Part shown: positions 44,178 through 52,819 of the stretch, one piece after another | How the letters are laid out: each line of letters starts with the position of its first letter | Numbering within the stretch: the stretch's first letter is position 1 | DNA from: an uncultured Campylobacter sp. | GTDB taxonomy: Bacteria > Campylobacterota > Campylobacteria > Campylobacterales > Campylobacteraceae | Direction: 5' to 3' | Assembly: GCF_905372745.1 (NCBI RefSeq) | Contig: NZ_CAJPQR010000009.1 | Coordinates: 13,281-77,280 of the forward strand | DNA length: 64,000 nt | Notes under the pieces: generated by a model | Databases searched by the model: none | Seen by the model: the letters and a program-made list of their open reading frames with translations, nothing else | What the model was told of the DNA's origin: nothing | Program-made: the position numbers and the translations under genes

Positions 44178-44612
44178 TTAATAGTCGTTTATGTTGCGTA
44201 ACCTTATCTTATTTGCAAGTTCGTCCAATGTTTTCTCTCTTTCTTTAATGCCTAATTCGCACTGCCAAACAACTAACACTTTATACCCTATGCCAGCTAG
44301 TTCAACATATGTTTTTTCATCACGAATAATATTACTTGATATCTTTTTAGACCAGAATTCGGCATTGGTTACAGGCAAGGCTGCTTTTTTACAATTATGA
44401 TGCCCATGCCAAAAGCAACCGTTGACGAAAATAACGGTTTTATATTTGGGTAAAACAATATCCGGCTTACCGGGCAAATCTTTTGCGTTCTTTCTATACC
44501 TGAAACCGTGTGCAAAAAGATATTTACGTACTAAAATTTCCGGTTTTGTTTCTTTTCCCGATATTCTAGACATAATATCCGATCGTTTCGATTTTGAGAA
44601 AATATCCGGCAT
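44178..44612 (-). CDS. Vsr-type DNA endonuclease
   Basis: 144 residues. It matches the very-short-patch repair endonuclease fold over its whole length: SRISGKETKPEILVRKYLF, LPGKPDIVLPKYK with the catalytic Asp51 (same number as in E. coli Vsr), and IFVNGCFWHGHHNC with the Cys/His metal residues. The residue at the place of E. coli His64 is Asn here. Near the C-terminus VLVVWQCEL is conserved. Classical Vsr nicks T:G mismatches beside Dcm sites, but Vsr-like proteins also serve as restriction nucleases. The gene is last in the four-gene island operon, 6 bp after the receiver-like gene, so a role with that methyltransferase is likely. Confidence 0.9.
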   Translation of the reverse strand: MPDIFSKSKRSDIMSRISGKETKPEILVRKYLFAHGFRYRKNAKDLPGKPDIVLPKYKTVIFVNGCFWHGHHNCKKAALPVTNAEFWSKKISSNIIRDEKTYVELAGIGYKVLVVWQCELGIKEREKTLDELANKIRLRNINDY

Positions 44613-44618
44613 AATGCT

Positions 44619-45869
44619 TTACTCTATTTTCGACAATCCAAGTCGCGCATATGAAGATGAAAATTTCTGTAATATATCTGCAAATAGTTTGGGAGAAATC
44701 CTAAATAGAACTTTATACAGATACTCGTCTTGGAGTTTTAAATCTTCTATCACTTCCAAATATCTGAAATCAAGTACTAATTGGAGGTTTGTCATTTTAT
44801 CAATCATAAGAGGAAACATGTCTTTATAATAATATTCTTTCTTGAATTTTTCCTTATATTGAATATCGCACAGTAAACCCTTAATTAAACGCGAATTTAT
44901 TTTCTTTTTTTGAGAAAAATCACACGGAGGTGTTAGTTCAATGGCAATATATTTTACAGCTGTTACATCTTCGGGTAATTCCAGTCTTATAATGTTTGGG
45001 TCGACAATCTCATAAACATTTCCCGGAACTACAACTTTCTGATTTATATTAATCGTATCAATAAATAATTTAGAATTTATTTCCGAATATATATCATTCT
45101 TTCTATCTTCTTGCCTGGTATATGGATTTTGAGGAACTGGGCTAAAAATATTCACACTAGTTTTATTTTGCTGTTTAATCAAATCGGAATAAAGTAATTC
45201 ATCAAAAGCTTTATATGCATCGGTCGTTAAATCGTACCCTCCTACTTGATCATCAGGTATTCCGGTATGATTCAATGCCATTTTATACAGGATATACATC
45301 AATTCGGTTTTTTGTTTATCATAATCCGTAACTAAAGAATATATATCCGATATTGCCTTACCGCTAGCGGATTTAACGGAACTCATCCAGTTTACAAAAA
45401 AATATGCAGTTTTATCGTCTTGTAGTATTTTGTTTAAATCATTTAAAATGTTATCATATCCGTTTTGTAAATACTGTGATTTATCAAACGGCACAATAAA
45501 CATAGGTAAGCAATATCTGTCTTTATCCTCCAGTAATTTCTCTTTTAAAATTGAAATATCATCCGTATGCTTGGACCAAACTACTAAGCCGTAACACCCT
45601 TTTGTTTTAGGTAGAATTCTTGACAGTATCGGTCTGATTTCCGTAGAGATATTGTTTTTTATGTCAATACTATCGTCCAATGACAAATCCATAAAAATAA
45701 GTTGTCTGTATTTTTTTAGAGGTATTATGTTCTTAAATTGCTTATCTTGAGGATTTACTATTTGCATTTTTACGGAAATATCCTCTTCTTCCAATTTTTT
45801 TGCAAGTTCCTCTATTTCTTTCCATTTGTCATCAATAATTACAACGCTATCAATAAAATCGGTTATCAT
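44619..45869 (-). CDS. Receiver-like protein of the defence island
   Basis: 416 residues, family not fully recognised. The N-terminus resembles a response-regulator receiver: VVIIDDKWKEIEELAKKLEE (acidic pair), LIFMDLSLDD (putative phosphoacceptor Asp, about residue 73), and VVWSKHTDD with the conserved Lys position. Spacing differs from standard receivers, so it may be a degenerate form. The C-terminal half is unknown but has IELTPPCDFSQKKKI, a motif with Cys that may bind metal. The ATG at 45869 has an aaaggaat site and begins 2 bp after the ATPase gene's stop. It probably works with the double-GHKL protein. AT-rich codon use sets it apart from the flanks. Confidence 0.7.
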   Translation of the reverse strand: MITDFIDSVVIIDDKWKEIEELAKKLEEEDISVKMQIVNPQDKQFKNIIPLKKYRQLIFMDLSLDDSIDIKNNISTEIRPILSRILPKTKGCYGLVVWSKHTDDISILKEKLLEDKDRYCLPMFIVPFDKSQYLQNGYDNILNDLNKILQDDKTAYFFVNWMSSVKSASGKAISDIYSLVTDYDKQKTELMYILYKMALNHTGIPDDQVGGYDLTTDAYKAFDELLYSDLIKQQNKTSVNIFSPVPQNPYTRQEDRKNDIYSEINSKLFIDTININQKVVVPGNVYEIVDPNIIRLELPEDVTAVKYIAIELTPPCDFSQKKKINSRLIKGLLCDIQYKEKFKKEYYYKDMFPLMIDKMTNLQLVLDFRYLEVIEDLKLQDEYLYKVLFRISPKLFADILQKFSSSYARLGLSKIE

Positions 45870-45871
45870 AG

Positions 45872-46918
45872 TTATTCCTTTGTTTTTTCTTTTGGAAAAC
45901 ATAATGCAATAATTGCCTTATTAATTTGATTTTTTTCAACATCTTTCGGCAGTTCAATATCGTTTTCATCCAAAAATAGTAGCTTGCCTTTCATTGCTTT
46001 CATCATTTCATCGGCTATATGCAGACCGAGCCCCATCCCTATGTTATGAGGCTTTCCGGTTATAAAAGGTTGAATTGCCGCATCTGTAGGAATATTAAAT
46101 CCAGGACCGTTATCACTTACAATAATAGAGTTATAGTTTTTTATTTGATCTGTTATGTAAACGGATATTTTTCTATTTTCTTTTCGTGAATAACTCAACC
46201 AATAAATAGAATTATCCAATAGATTGGTCAAAACCGATATTGCTTCCGCCTGTGCCAAAAAAGCAGATATATTACAATTTTTAGGATTATTGTATACTTC
46301 TATTTTATGATCGGAAAATCTAAATTCATAATTTTCCAACGCTATATTTACTATATCCGACAATATTGTATCTTTAATCGCAGACTTTCTAATCATTGCC
46401 GTATAACCGCGAACTATTTTTTCCAGCCTTAAAGAAACTTTAATTATTTGATCTTTTTCTCCATTTTTAACATAACCGAGTAATGCTGCAATCTGTTTTT
46501 CAATCTCATGGATAACAACACTTAAATTCAGTCCCGCATTTGCACTTTTTATAAGAACTTCTTTTACTTCTTTATATTGAATACTTATTCTGTTTAGATA
46601 TTTTATAATATCCTTCTTGTCGACCTCATTAGTAACTTTTTTTTCAACAAGTTCCATAACTTCTGCCAAATCGGAAAGAACAGGCTCAATAACTTTATAT
46701 GTTTTATATAGAGTTGTTAAACGGAATTTATCGATATTTCGTTGCCTAACAAAAATATTCAATACATAATTTATGGCATCTACGAAAGCGTTGTACACTT
46801 CATCTTCAATAAAGCCTTCTCTGTTTGTCTTTTCTCTCAGACCCAAACTTTCATTGCGTTTCAGTCTGACGTATCCCAAAATAATATTATTGCTAACATA
46901 GCTACCAACCCTATGCAC
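45872..46918 (-). CDS. GHKL ATPase, C-terminal (histidine-kinase-like) part, shifted frame
   Basis: 348 residues from a GTG, but the frame is open as far as 47031. It holds a helical dimerisation-like region with SVVIHEIEKQIAALLGYV, like an H-box, and then a Bergerat ATPase core: LLDNSIYWLSYS (N-box), VSDNGPGFNIP (G1) and GMGLGLHIADEM (G2). No ribosome-binding site precedes the GTG, and the bases between it and the A8 tract at 47032-47039 encode a sensible continuation (DYLNENGGIRVYRDNVRVYD in outline). Thus it is the second half of a ~705-residue protein. Addition of one A (or loss of two) joins the frames. Confidence 0.72.
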   Translation of the reverse strand: MHRVGSYVSNNIILGYVRLKRNESLGLREKTNREGFIEDEVYNAFVDAINYVLNIFVRQRNIDKFRLTTLYKTYKVIEPVLSDLAEVMELVEKKVTNEVDKKDIIKYLNRISIQYKEVKEVLIKSANAGLNLSVVIHEIEKQIAALLGYVKNGEKDQIIKVSLRLEKIVRGYTAMIRKSAIKDTILSDIVNIALENYEFRFSDHKIEVYNNPKNCNISAFLAQAEAISVLTNLLDNSIYWLSYSRKENRKISVYITDQIKNYNSIIVSDNGPGFNIPTDAAIQPFITGKPHNIGMGLGLHIADEMMKAMKGKLLFLDENDIELPKDVEKNQINKAIIALCFPKEKTKE

Positions 46919-47013
46919 TCTTTTTAAGTCTATACCAAGCCAATCGTTGTCTCGCTCACCATAATCATAGACCCTTACATTATCTCTATATACTCTTATT
47001 CCCCCGTTTTCGT

Positions 47014-47988
47014 TTAAATAATCGATAATACTTTTTTTTCAGCATTTACATAATTAAAAATAACCGCATCTTTTTCAAAAATAATAATATCGAACTCTAT
47101 CTCTCCTATTTGCAGTTCATCCAAATCAATCTCATATTCCACCAACTTTTTTTTCCCATCTTCTTCTTTTAGTCCTTTGAGATATAATTCTTGCTCTCCT
47201 AAATTTGATAAATTTAATTTCCTCCCATCAATTTTATTCAATGAGCTCCATGGTCGAAATTCATAATTAAACTTTTTGATCCTATTACCATTTAAAATAC
47301 AACTACCAAAATATAGTCCGCCGTTTGCGATAATATCCTCGAGTTTCGGTAGCCCTTCAAAAATATTTTCATTGCTCCAAATATCGACCTTAAAAGAGTC
47401 ATTATTGTCTGCAAACGGACTATTAAGGGATAATAAATTTCTATATATTTCCCTTACCTGCCTTCTATCCCATTTTGATTTTAGTTCTTCTATAATAATG
47501 GTTGTGCCTGTATTATTTTTTGAATATTGTTTTGGAACCGTATTTTCTATAACATCAATATCAAAATCATCAATCTGTTTAGCATTTTCCAATTCCGTCC
47601 AGTCTATCGATAACTCAACTTCTTTGTCATTTATGGTTTTTGAGAATAATCTGATTTTTTTGCCTAATTTATGCACACCTAATCTACCTATGCCCTTTTC
47701 CCCTAAGGGATAACGTCCGCATTGATTTTTTTTTGCATTTTTTTTATGATTAGTACCCACGACAAGCCAAACATTTTTTACAATATTGGCATTCATTCCA
47801 AATCCATTATCGGAAATAACAATCTTTTCCAATTCTTTATTTCGGGAATAAAATTCTACCTTGCATTCTGTTGCACAGGCATCGTAAGAATTTTTTACCA
47901 ACTCAAGAATTGCTATACTTTCGTTTTTTATTAAATCTTCACCAAAATGAGCAATAATCCTTGGTGTAATCGAAAAATGCTGCTTCAT
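47014..47988 (-). CDS. GHKL ATPase, N-terminal (Hsp90/MutL-like) part, frameshifted
   Basis: 324 residues. A complete N-terminal Bergerat fold is present: ILELVKNSYDACATE (N-box, about 27-41), VISDNGFGMN (G1) and the G2-type loop LGEKGIGRLGVHKLG. This resembles Hsp90/MutL/MORC-type ATPases seen in restriction islands. The frame stops 18 bp after an A8 tract (47032-47039). In the alternative frame the second GHKL domain follows, so the intact protein would carry two ATPase domains. The ATG overlaps the methyltransferase stop (ATGA). With eight As, the protein is truncated; phase variation is possible. Confidence 0.8.
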   Translation of the reverse strand: MKQHFSITPRIIAHFGEDLIKNESIAILELVKNSYDACATECKVEFYSRNKELEKIVISDNGFGMNANIVKNVWLVVGTNHKKNAKKNQCGRYPLGEKGIGRLGVHKLGKKIRLFSKTINDKEVELSIDWTELENAKQIDDFDIDVIENTVPKQYSKNNTGTTIIIEELKSKWDRRQVREIYRNLLSLNSPFADNNDSFKVDIWSNENIFEGLPKLEDIIANGGLYFGSCILNGNRIKKFNYEFRPWSSLNKIDGRKLNLSNLGEQELYLKGLKEEDGKKKLVEYEIDLDELQIGEIEFDIIIFEKDAVIFNYVNAEKKVLSII

Positions 47989-49040
47989 ATACTATAATCC
48001 GTTTTCTTTATCGCTTCACCCAATTGTCTTGCATATTCAGGCGGTACAGCATTTCCAATCAACTTTGCAGCTGCCGCTATGCTGGTAGTTTTAAAAACAT
48101 AATTTTCCGGGAAAGTCTGTATTGTCGCTCCTTCTCTTATAGAGATAGCTCTGTTTTCTTCAGGATGCCCGAAACGCCCGTTCGAAATACTAAAAAATTT
48201 TGTAGTAATGGTTGGTGCCGGCCTATTCCACCACATGCGTCCGTATGTATCTTTAAAACTATCGTCTTTACCCACAAAACATTTTAGTTGAAGGTCTGTT
48301 TCGTTTGCCCAATCAAGCCTACTTCCACCGTTATGTCTGGTTTTTTGCAGTCTTCTTAAGCTTTTATCGCTTAAGCCTGCTACCGTATGATAAAAATCGC
48401 TATCATCTCGATATCCAGCTTTTACTTCAGGAAAACCATTTTTTTTACCGATAACTTTATCAAGAGTAATCATTCCCGTACTCTCAACCGGCAAACAAAT
48501 ACGCATATTTTTTAATCGTGTTGCTATTAATGAAAATCGTCTCCTATTTTGAGGAATCCCGTAACGACTCATATCAATTACTTTATATATAATGTTTTCG
48601 TAGCCTATTTTTTTTAACTCACTAAGGAATCGCGGCAAGACACTATCTTTATTGGTTATTATTCCAGGGACATTTTCAACAAGAATGTAGCCTGGAGTAT
48701 AATATGCTACAAAACGAGCAAAATCCATTAATAAATCTTTAGATTGTAGCGAGTTGGTCTTATCTGAATTGATTATGCTGTAAAATTGGCAAGGGCTGCA
48801 TCCCGCAAATATCAAGTTATCATCATTGCGATTAATATGAAAGTTCTGCTCAAAGTAATCAATTTTTAATTTCCGAATATCCGAATAAACAAAAACACTT
48901 CCTTTGTTGTTATATTCATATGTTTCTTTTGCGTCTTTATCAAAATCAATGCCGGCAACAACATAAATTCCTGCCTGGCGGAGCCCACAAGTCATACCTC
49001 CACCACCACAGAAAAAATCGATAGCTTTGTATCGTTTCAT
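47985..49040 (-). CDS. DNA (cytosine-5-)-methyltransferase
   Basis: 351 residues with all key motifs: I (DFFCGGGGMTCGLRQAG, AdoMet site), IV (FAGCSPCQFYS with catalytic Cys84), VI (LVENVPGI), VIII (QNRRRFSLIATR) and X near the end (AAAKLIGNAVPPEYARQL). The target-recognition region between VIII and IX is of normal size, but its site cannot be read from the sequence. It starts the four-gene AT-rich operon and has a good aaggaa site. It probably protects the host DNA from the system's nuclease, which may be the Vsr-like protein. Confidence 0.93.
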   Translation of the reverse strand: MKRYKAIDFFCGGGGMTCGLRQAGIYVVAGIDFDKDAKETYEYNNKGSVFVYSDIRKLKIDYFEQNFHINRNDDNLIFAGCSPCQFYSIINSDKTNSLQSKDLLMDFARFVAYYTPGYILVENVPGIITNKDSVLPRFLSELKKIGYENIIYKVIDMSRYGIPQNRRRFSLIATRLKNMRICLPVESTGMITLDKVIGKKNGFPEVKAGYRDDSDFYHTVAGLSDKSLRRLQKTRHNGGSRLDWANETDLQLKCFVGKDDSFKDTYGRMWWNRPAPTITTKFFSISNGRFGHPEENRAISIREGATIQTFPENYVFKTTSIAAAAKLIGNAVPPEYARQLGEAIKKTDYSI

Positions 49041-49119
49041 ATTTTTTCCTTACCATTAGCTAAAATCCATCAACACTAAACGCCAAACAATAATATCAAC
49101 CTGGATTTTAACAATATTC

Positions 49120-50652
49120 TCACTCCCACTCTATCGTTGCGGGCGGTTTGCTCGATATGTCGTAAACTACGCGGTTGATGCCGTCTACTTCGTTTATGAT
49201 GCGGCGAGAGACGTTTTCTAGCAGATCGTACGGCAGGCGCGAGAAACTAGCCGTCATGCCGTCGCTAGCGTCCACTACGCGCACGCACACTGCGTTTTCG
49301 TAGGTGCGATTGTCGCCCATTACGCCGACTGAATTTACGTTTAAAAGCACGCAGAAAGCTTGCCACGTTTTGTTGTACCAGCCGCTTGATTTTAGCTCGT
49401 CGCGCAGGATCACGTCGGCTTTGCGCAGCAGCTCGAGGCTGGGCGTATTCACCTCGCCCATTATGCGGATCGCAAGGCCAGGACCGGGGAACGGGTGACG
49501 AAACACGAGCTCGCGCGAAAGGCCAAGCTCAAGGCCTAATTGGCGTACCTCGTCTTTAAAGATTTCTCGTAGCGGCTCGATTAGCTCAAAGCTCATCCAA
49601 TCAGGTAGCCCGCCCACGTTGTGGTGGCTTTTGATCGTCTTGCTAGATCCCACGACCGAGCTTTCGATGATGTCGGTATAGAGCGTGCCTTGGGCTAAAA
49701 ATTTGACGTTATCGTGCTTTTTGGCCTCTTTTTCAAAAATTTCTATAAAAGTTTCGCCGATTATCTTGCGCTTTTTCTCCGGATCGGTTACGCCGGCAAG
49801 CCTTTCTAGGAAAGTTTTACTCGCATCTATGCTAACTAGCTCTACGCCAAGCTTGGTTCTAAAAGTCGCCTCGACCTGCTCGCGCTCGCCAGTTCTAAGC
49901 AGTCCGTTATCGACGAAAACTAGGATCAAATTTTGTGGTATCGCAGCGGCCAAAAGCGCGGCGGTGACGGAGCTATCTACGCCTCCGCTAACGGCGCAAA
50001 GGACTTTTTTGTTGCCGACCGTTTCTTTGATTTTAACGATCTGGGTTTTAGCAAAGCTACCCATGTTCCACGTGCTTTCGCAGTCGCAGATATATTTGGC
50101 GAAATTTTTTAAGATTTGAGTACCAAACTCGCTGTGCTGCACCTCTGGATGAAACTGCAAAGCGTAAAATTTGCGCGTGTCGTCGCCAAATACGCAATAG
50201 GGCGAATTTTCGCTCGTCGCCAACGCCTCAAAGCCGTTTGGTAAATTTTTTACGAAGTCGGAGTGGCTCATCCAGACGATCTGTTTTTGGGGTAAATCGG
50301 TAAAAAGTCGGTGCGCCTTAGTGACGGTTAGCTCGGCCTTGCCGTACTCCTTGTGGGAGGCCGGAGCGACCTGGGCGCCGAATTTGTGCGCCAAAAGCTG
50401 CATACCGTAGCAAATGCCTAAAATCGGTAGCTTTAGCTTAAATACGCCCTCGTCGCAAAAATACGCATCAGGAGCATAAACGCTAGCAGGCCCGCCGCTT
50501 AGGATTATGCCTTTTGGCTTTTTTGCTTTGATTTCCTCAACCTTGACGTTAAAAGGCAAAATTTCGGTATAAACGCCCTGTTCGCGCAAGCGTCTAGCGA
50601 TTAGCTGGGTGTATTGCGAACCAAAATCCAAAACTATTATCGTGTTATTCAT
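49120..50652 (-). CDS. guaA: GMP synthase (glutamine-hydrolysing)
   Basis: 510 residues. It converts XMP to GMP. The N-terminal glutamine amidotransferase domain has the Cys nucleophile in LGICYGMQLL and His/Glu in QFHPEVQHSE; the PPi-loop ATP domain has AVSGGVDSSV (about 215-225), and the dimerisation domain ends in the conserved KPPATIEWE. The AT-rich island stops just after this gene's end, so the insertion lies immediately downstream of guaA. The start follows nhaD on the same strand direction. Confidence 0.97.
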   Translation of the reverse strand: MNNTIIVLDFGSQYTQLIARRLREQGVYTEILPFNVKVEEIKAKKPKGIILSGGPASVYAPDAYFCDEGVFKLKLPILGICYGMQLLAHKFGAQVAPASHKEYGKAELTVTKAHRLFTDLPQKQIVWMSHSDFVKNLPNGFEALATSENSPYCVFGDDTRKFYALQFHPEVQHSEFGTQILKNFAKYICDCESTWNMGSFAKTQIVKIKETVGNKKVLCAVSGGVDSSVTAALLAAAIPQNLILVFVDNGLLRTGEREQVEATFRTKLGVELVSIDASKTFLERLAGVTDPEKKRKIIGETFIEIFEKEAKKHDNVKFLAQGTLYTDIIESSVVGSSKTIKSHHNVGGLPDWMSFELIEPLREIFKDEVRQLGLELGLSRELVFRHPFPGPGLAIRIMGEVNTPSLELLRKADVILRDELKSSGWYNKTWQAFCVLLNVNSVGVMGDNRTYENAVCVRVVDASDGMTASFSRLPYDLLENVSRRIINEVDGINRVVYDISSKPPATIEWE

Positions 50653-50661
50653 GATTGCCCT

Positions 50662-52053
50662 TTAAAAATATAAATGCAAAATTTCAAACTGTACGTACCA
50701 AATCGCCACGGATACGACGTAGCCGACTAATACAGTCCAAGCGAGCCTCATGTGCGCGCCGAAGGTATAGATGCCCTTTAGTTTGCCCATTACGCCTACG
50801 CCGGCTGCCGAACCAAAGCTAATCATCGAGCCGCCGATACCGGCAGTCAAGGTAACTAGTAGCCACTGGCTTAAGCTCTCGCCCGCATCTGCGCCCATCA
50901 TAGGATTTGCTTTTAGCACGGCAGACATAACGGGGACGTTATCCACGATAGCAGATAGGAAGCCCACGCCGATATTTACGGCAGTGGCGCCGAATTTATC
51001 GTAAAGCGAAACGGCGTAGTTCAAAAATCCGACGAAATGCAACGCGCCCACGGCGGCAAGGATACCGAAGAAGAAGAAAAGCGTGTTGTTTTCGATCTTT
51101 GACATATAGTGAAAGACGTGCATAGGCTCTTCGTTTTTATTAGTTTTTTTGTAGATGTAGGTGTAAAGGCTAAGAAGCGAGAAACCAAACATCATGCCCC
51201 ACATCGCAGGTAGGTGGAAAAGCTGGTGCATCATAACGGCCGAAAATATCGTAAATGCGCCAAGTCCAATGACGACTTTGCCGCCTTTTTTGATGCTTAC
51301 TTTCGGCTCTGTCGCAGGGTCAAAGTGCGGACTACCCTCAGGCACGACGCGCGCTAGCAAAAACGCCGTAACCAGCCAGCCGATAAACGAAGCCGGGAAA
51401 AGCGCGAAAAAGTCGATAAACGGAGCCTTGCCCGCAGCCCAAGCCATCAGAGTCGTTATATCGCCGAACGGACTCCACGCGCCGCCAGCATTTGCGGCTA
51501 CGACGATATTTATCGCTCCAGCGACTAGGAAATTTACGTTATTTTTATCTATCGTTAAAAGAACGGTAGAAAGGATAAGAGCGGTAGTTAGATTGTCGGC
51601 GACTGGGCTAATAAAAAACGCCAAAATGCCCGTTAGCCAAAATAGCTTTTTATACGTGTAGCCCTTTGAGACGAGGTTGTATTTTAGCGCGTTAAACACG
51701 TCCCGCTCTATAAGCGCCTCGATATAAGTCATCGCGACCATGAGGAAAAATACGATCTGCGAAATCTCTAAAATTAGGTGATTTACCTCATTTTGCAACG
51801 AATGCACGTCTAGGCCGTTTGCCAGCATATAAAAGCCGATGAGCAAGAACATAAAAGTGCCGATAAATATGGCCGGCTTGGCCTTATCCATATGAAAATT
51901 TTCCTCCGTAGCGATGAAAAAATATCCCACGACGAAAATAATGAGGCATGCTATACCCACCCACGTAGTCGTTAAATTTAACGCCTCGCCCGCAGCGTCG
52001 CCGCTACCGAAAGCAAGCGCGAAAAACAGACCCAGAAGTCCGACGATCTTCAT
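50662..52053 (-). CDS. nhaD: Na+/H+ antiporter NhaD
   Basis: 463 residues, about 12-13 membrane helices. An N-terminal signal-like helix is followed by the ion-transporter core. Motifs seen: FFISPVADNLTTALILSTVL, NAGGAWSPFGDITTLMAW and LSAIVDNVPVMSAVLKANPM, all typical of NhaD. It exports Na+ or Li+ in exchange for protons in the inner membrane. Its end lies 9 bp before guaA on the same strand. The ATG has a ggagag site. Confidence 0.93.
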   Translation of the reverse strand: MKIVGLLGLFFALAFGSGDAAGEALNLTTTWVGIACLIIFVVGYFFIATEENFHMDKAKPAIFIGTFMFLLIGFYMLANGLDVHSLQNEVNHLILEISQIVFFLMVAMTYIEALIERDVFNALKYNLVSKGYTYKKLFWLTGILAFFISPVADNLTTALILSTVLLTIDKNNVNFLVAGAINIVVAANAGGAWSPFGDITTLMAWAAGKAPFIDFFALFPASFIGWLVTAFLLARVVPEGSPHFDPATEPKVSIKKGGKVVIGLGAFTIFSAVMMHQLFHLPAMWGMMFGFSLLSLYTYIYKKTNKNEEPMHVFHYMSKIENNTLFFFFGILAAVGALHFVGFLNYAVSLYDKFGATAVNIGVGFLSAIVDNVPVMSAVLKANPMMGADAGESLSQWLLVTLTAGIGGSMISFGSAAGVGVMGKLKGIYTFGAHMRLAWTVLVGYVVSVAIWYVQFEILHLYF

Positions 52054-52067
52054 TTACTCTCCTTGAT

Positions 52068-52220
52068 TTATAGTTTATTTATCTTTTCGGTTTTGCTGTT
52101 TGAGGGCTCAGACGGTTCTTCGTAGAACGGATCGCCCTTGTGGCCGCAGCCTGCTATAAAAATTAACAAAAAAAATGCTAAAATCGCCTTATGAAAGACG
52201 CTAAGACTATTATTCGACAT
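52068..52220 (-). CDS. Small lipoprotein, LptM-like
   Basis: 50 residues, too short to be noticed easily. It has a hydrophobic signal segment (AILAFFLLIF) and the lipobox IAGC, followed by GCGHKGDPFYEEPSEP. The pattern GCGxKGxxY after the lipid-anchored Cys resembles LptM (YifL), which assists LptD maturation in enterobacteria; LptD is in this window. The start ATG at 52220 overlaps the start region of the divergent DciA-like gene by 30 bp. No proof of identity; the motif is short. Confidence 0.6.
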   Translation of the reverse strand: MSNNSLSVFHKAILAFFLLIFIAGCGHKGDPFYEEPSEPSNSKTEKINKL

Positions 52221-52673
52221 ATTGTTGATAATCCTTTTTATAAAGAGTTAAAAAACCGTAGCGAATGCGGGGAATTTTTACGGCTTTTAAGCCTAAATCA
52301 TCGCAGACTCATCGCCTTTTGCTACGAGAAAAACGGCGTTTTGTTTTTCGCCCTGTTTCATCCGTTAGGACTTCAGGAATTAAAAAGCGATAGTAGTATA
52401 AAAATGTTAAAAGGCTTATTAAAAATCTATTCTAGCGTAAATTTTGACGGCAGGCTCGCTCGCGTAACGGACGTTAAATTTTTTGTGACAAAGCATTTAA
52501 AATTTAAAAAAGCGACCGACCCATACGAAAAAAAACGAATTTTTACCTACACCGAGCCTGCTAAAGGCGAGTTTGTAAATTTAGCCAAAAGCGAGCGGAT
52601 TTTTGAAGGATTTGAAAAGATCCGCCTTGCCATAAAGCAAAATTTAGCCAAAGAATCAAGCGGGGCGCGATGA
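52191..52673 (+). CDS. DUF721 (DciA-like) protein
   Basis: 160 residues. The N-terminal part (about 10-80) has the DUF721 pattern: residues LNHRRLIAFCYEKNGVLFFAL and LGLQELKSDSSIKMLKGL, with a strand-turn-helix form. DciA proteins load or aid the replicative helicase DnaB in bacteria that lack DnaC. The remainder (KKATDPYEKKRIFTYTEPA) is basic and lineage-specific. No clear ribosome-binding site precedes the ATG at 52191; a downstream start is possible. The stop overlaps a tiny ORF that leads into uvrC. Confidence 0.7.
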   Translation: MKDAKTIIRHIVDNPFYKELKNRSECGEFLRLLSLNHRRLIAFCYEKNGVLFFALFHPLGLQELKSDSSIKMLKGLLKIYSSVNFDGRLARVTDVKFFVTKHLKFKKATDPYEKKRIFTYTEPAKGEFVNLAKSERIFEGFEKIRLAIKQNLAKESSGAR

Positions 52674-52819
52674 AGCAAGATAAAATAGAGCTAAATTTAG
52701 ACGCAAAGCACGCAAGCGCAGGGCTTTTAATTTATAAAAACCATGCGGCGCAAGCCTCGTCAAATTTAACCGCACAAAGTAAAAGCGTAAATTTGCAAAC
52801 GGGAGCTAAATTTTGCTAA
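52670..52819 (+). CDS. Possible 49-residue ORF between the DciA-like gene and uvrC
   Basis: It begins as ATGA over the upstream stop and ends 7 bp inside uvrC, so coupling with both neighbours is possible. The product is polar (KQDKIELNLDAKHASAG) with no motif. Its DNA has three AAATTT-type sites, as spacers here do. It may only be a spacer that happens to be open. Confidence 0.3.
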   Translation: MKQDKIELNLDAKHASAGLLIYKNHAAQASSNLTAQSKSVNLQTGAKFC

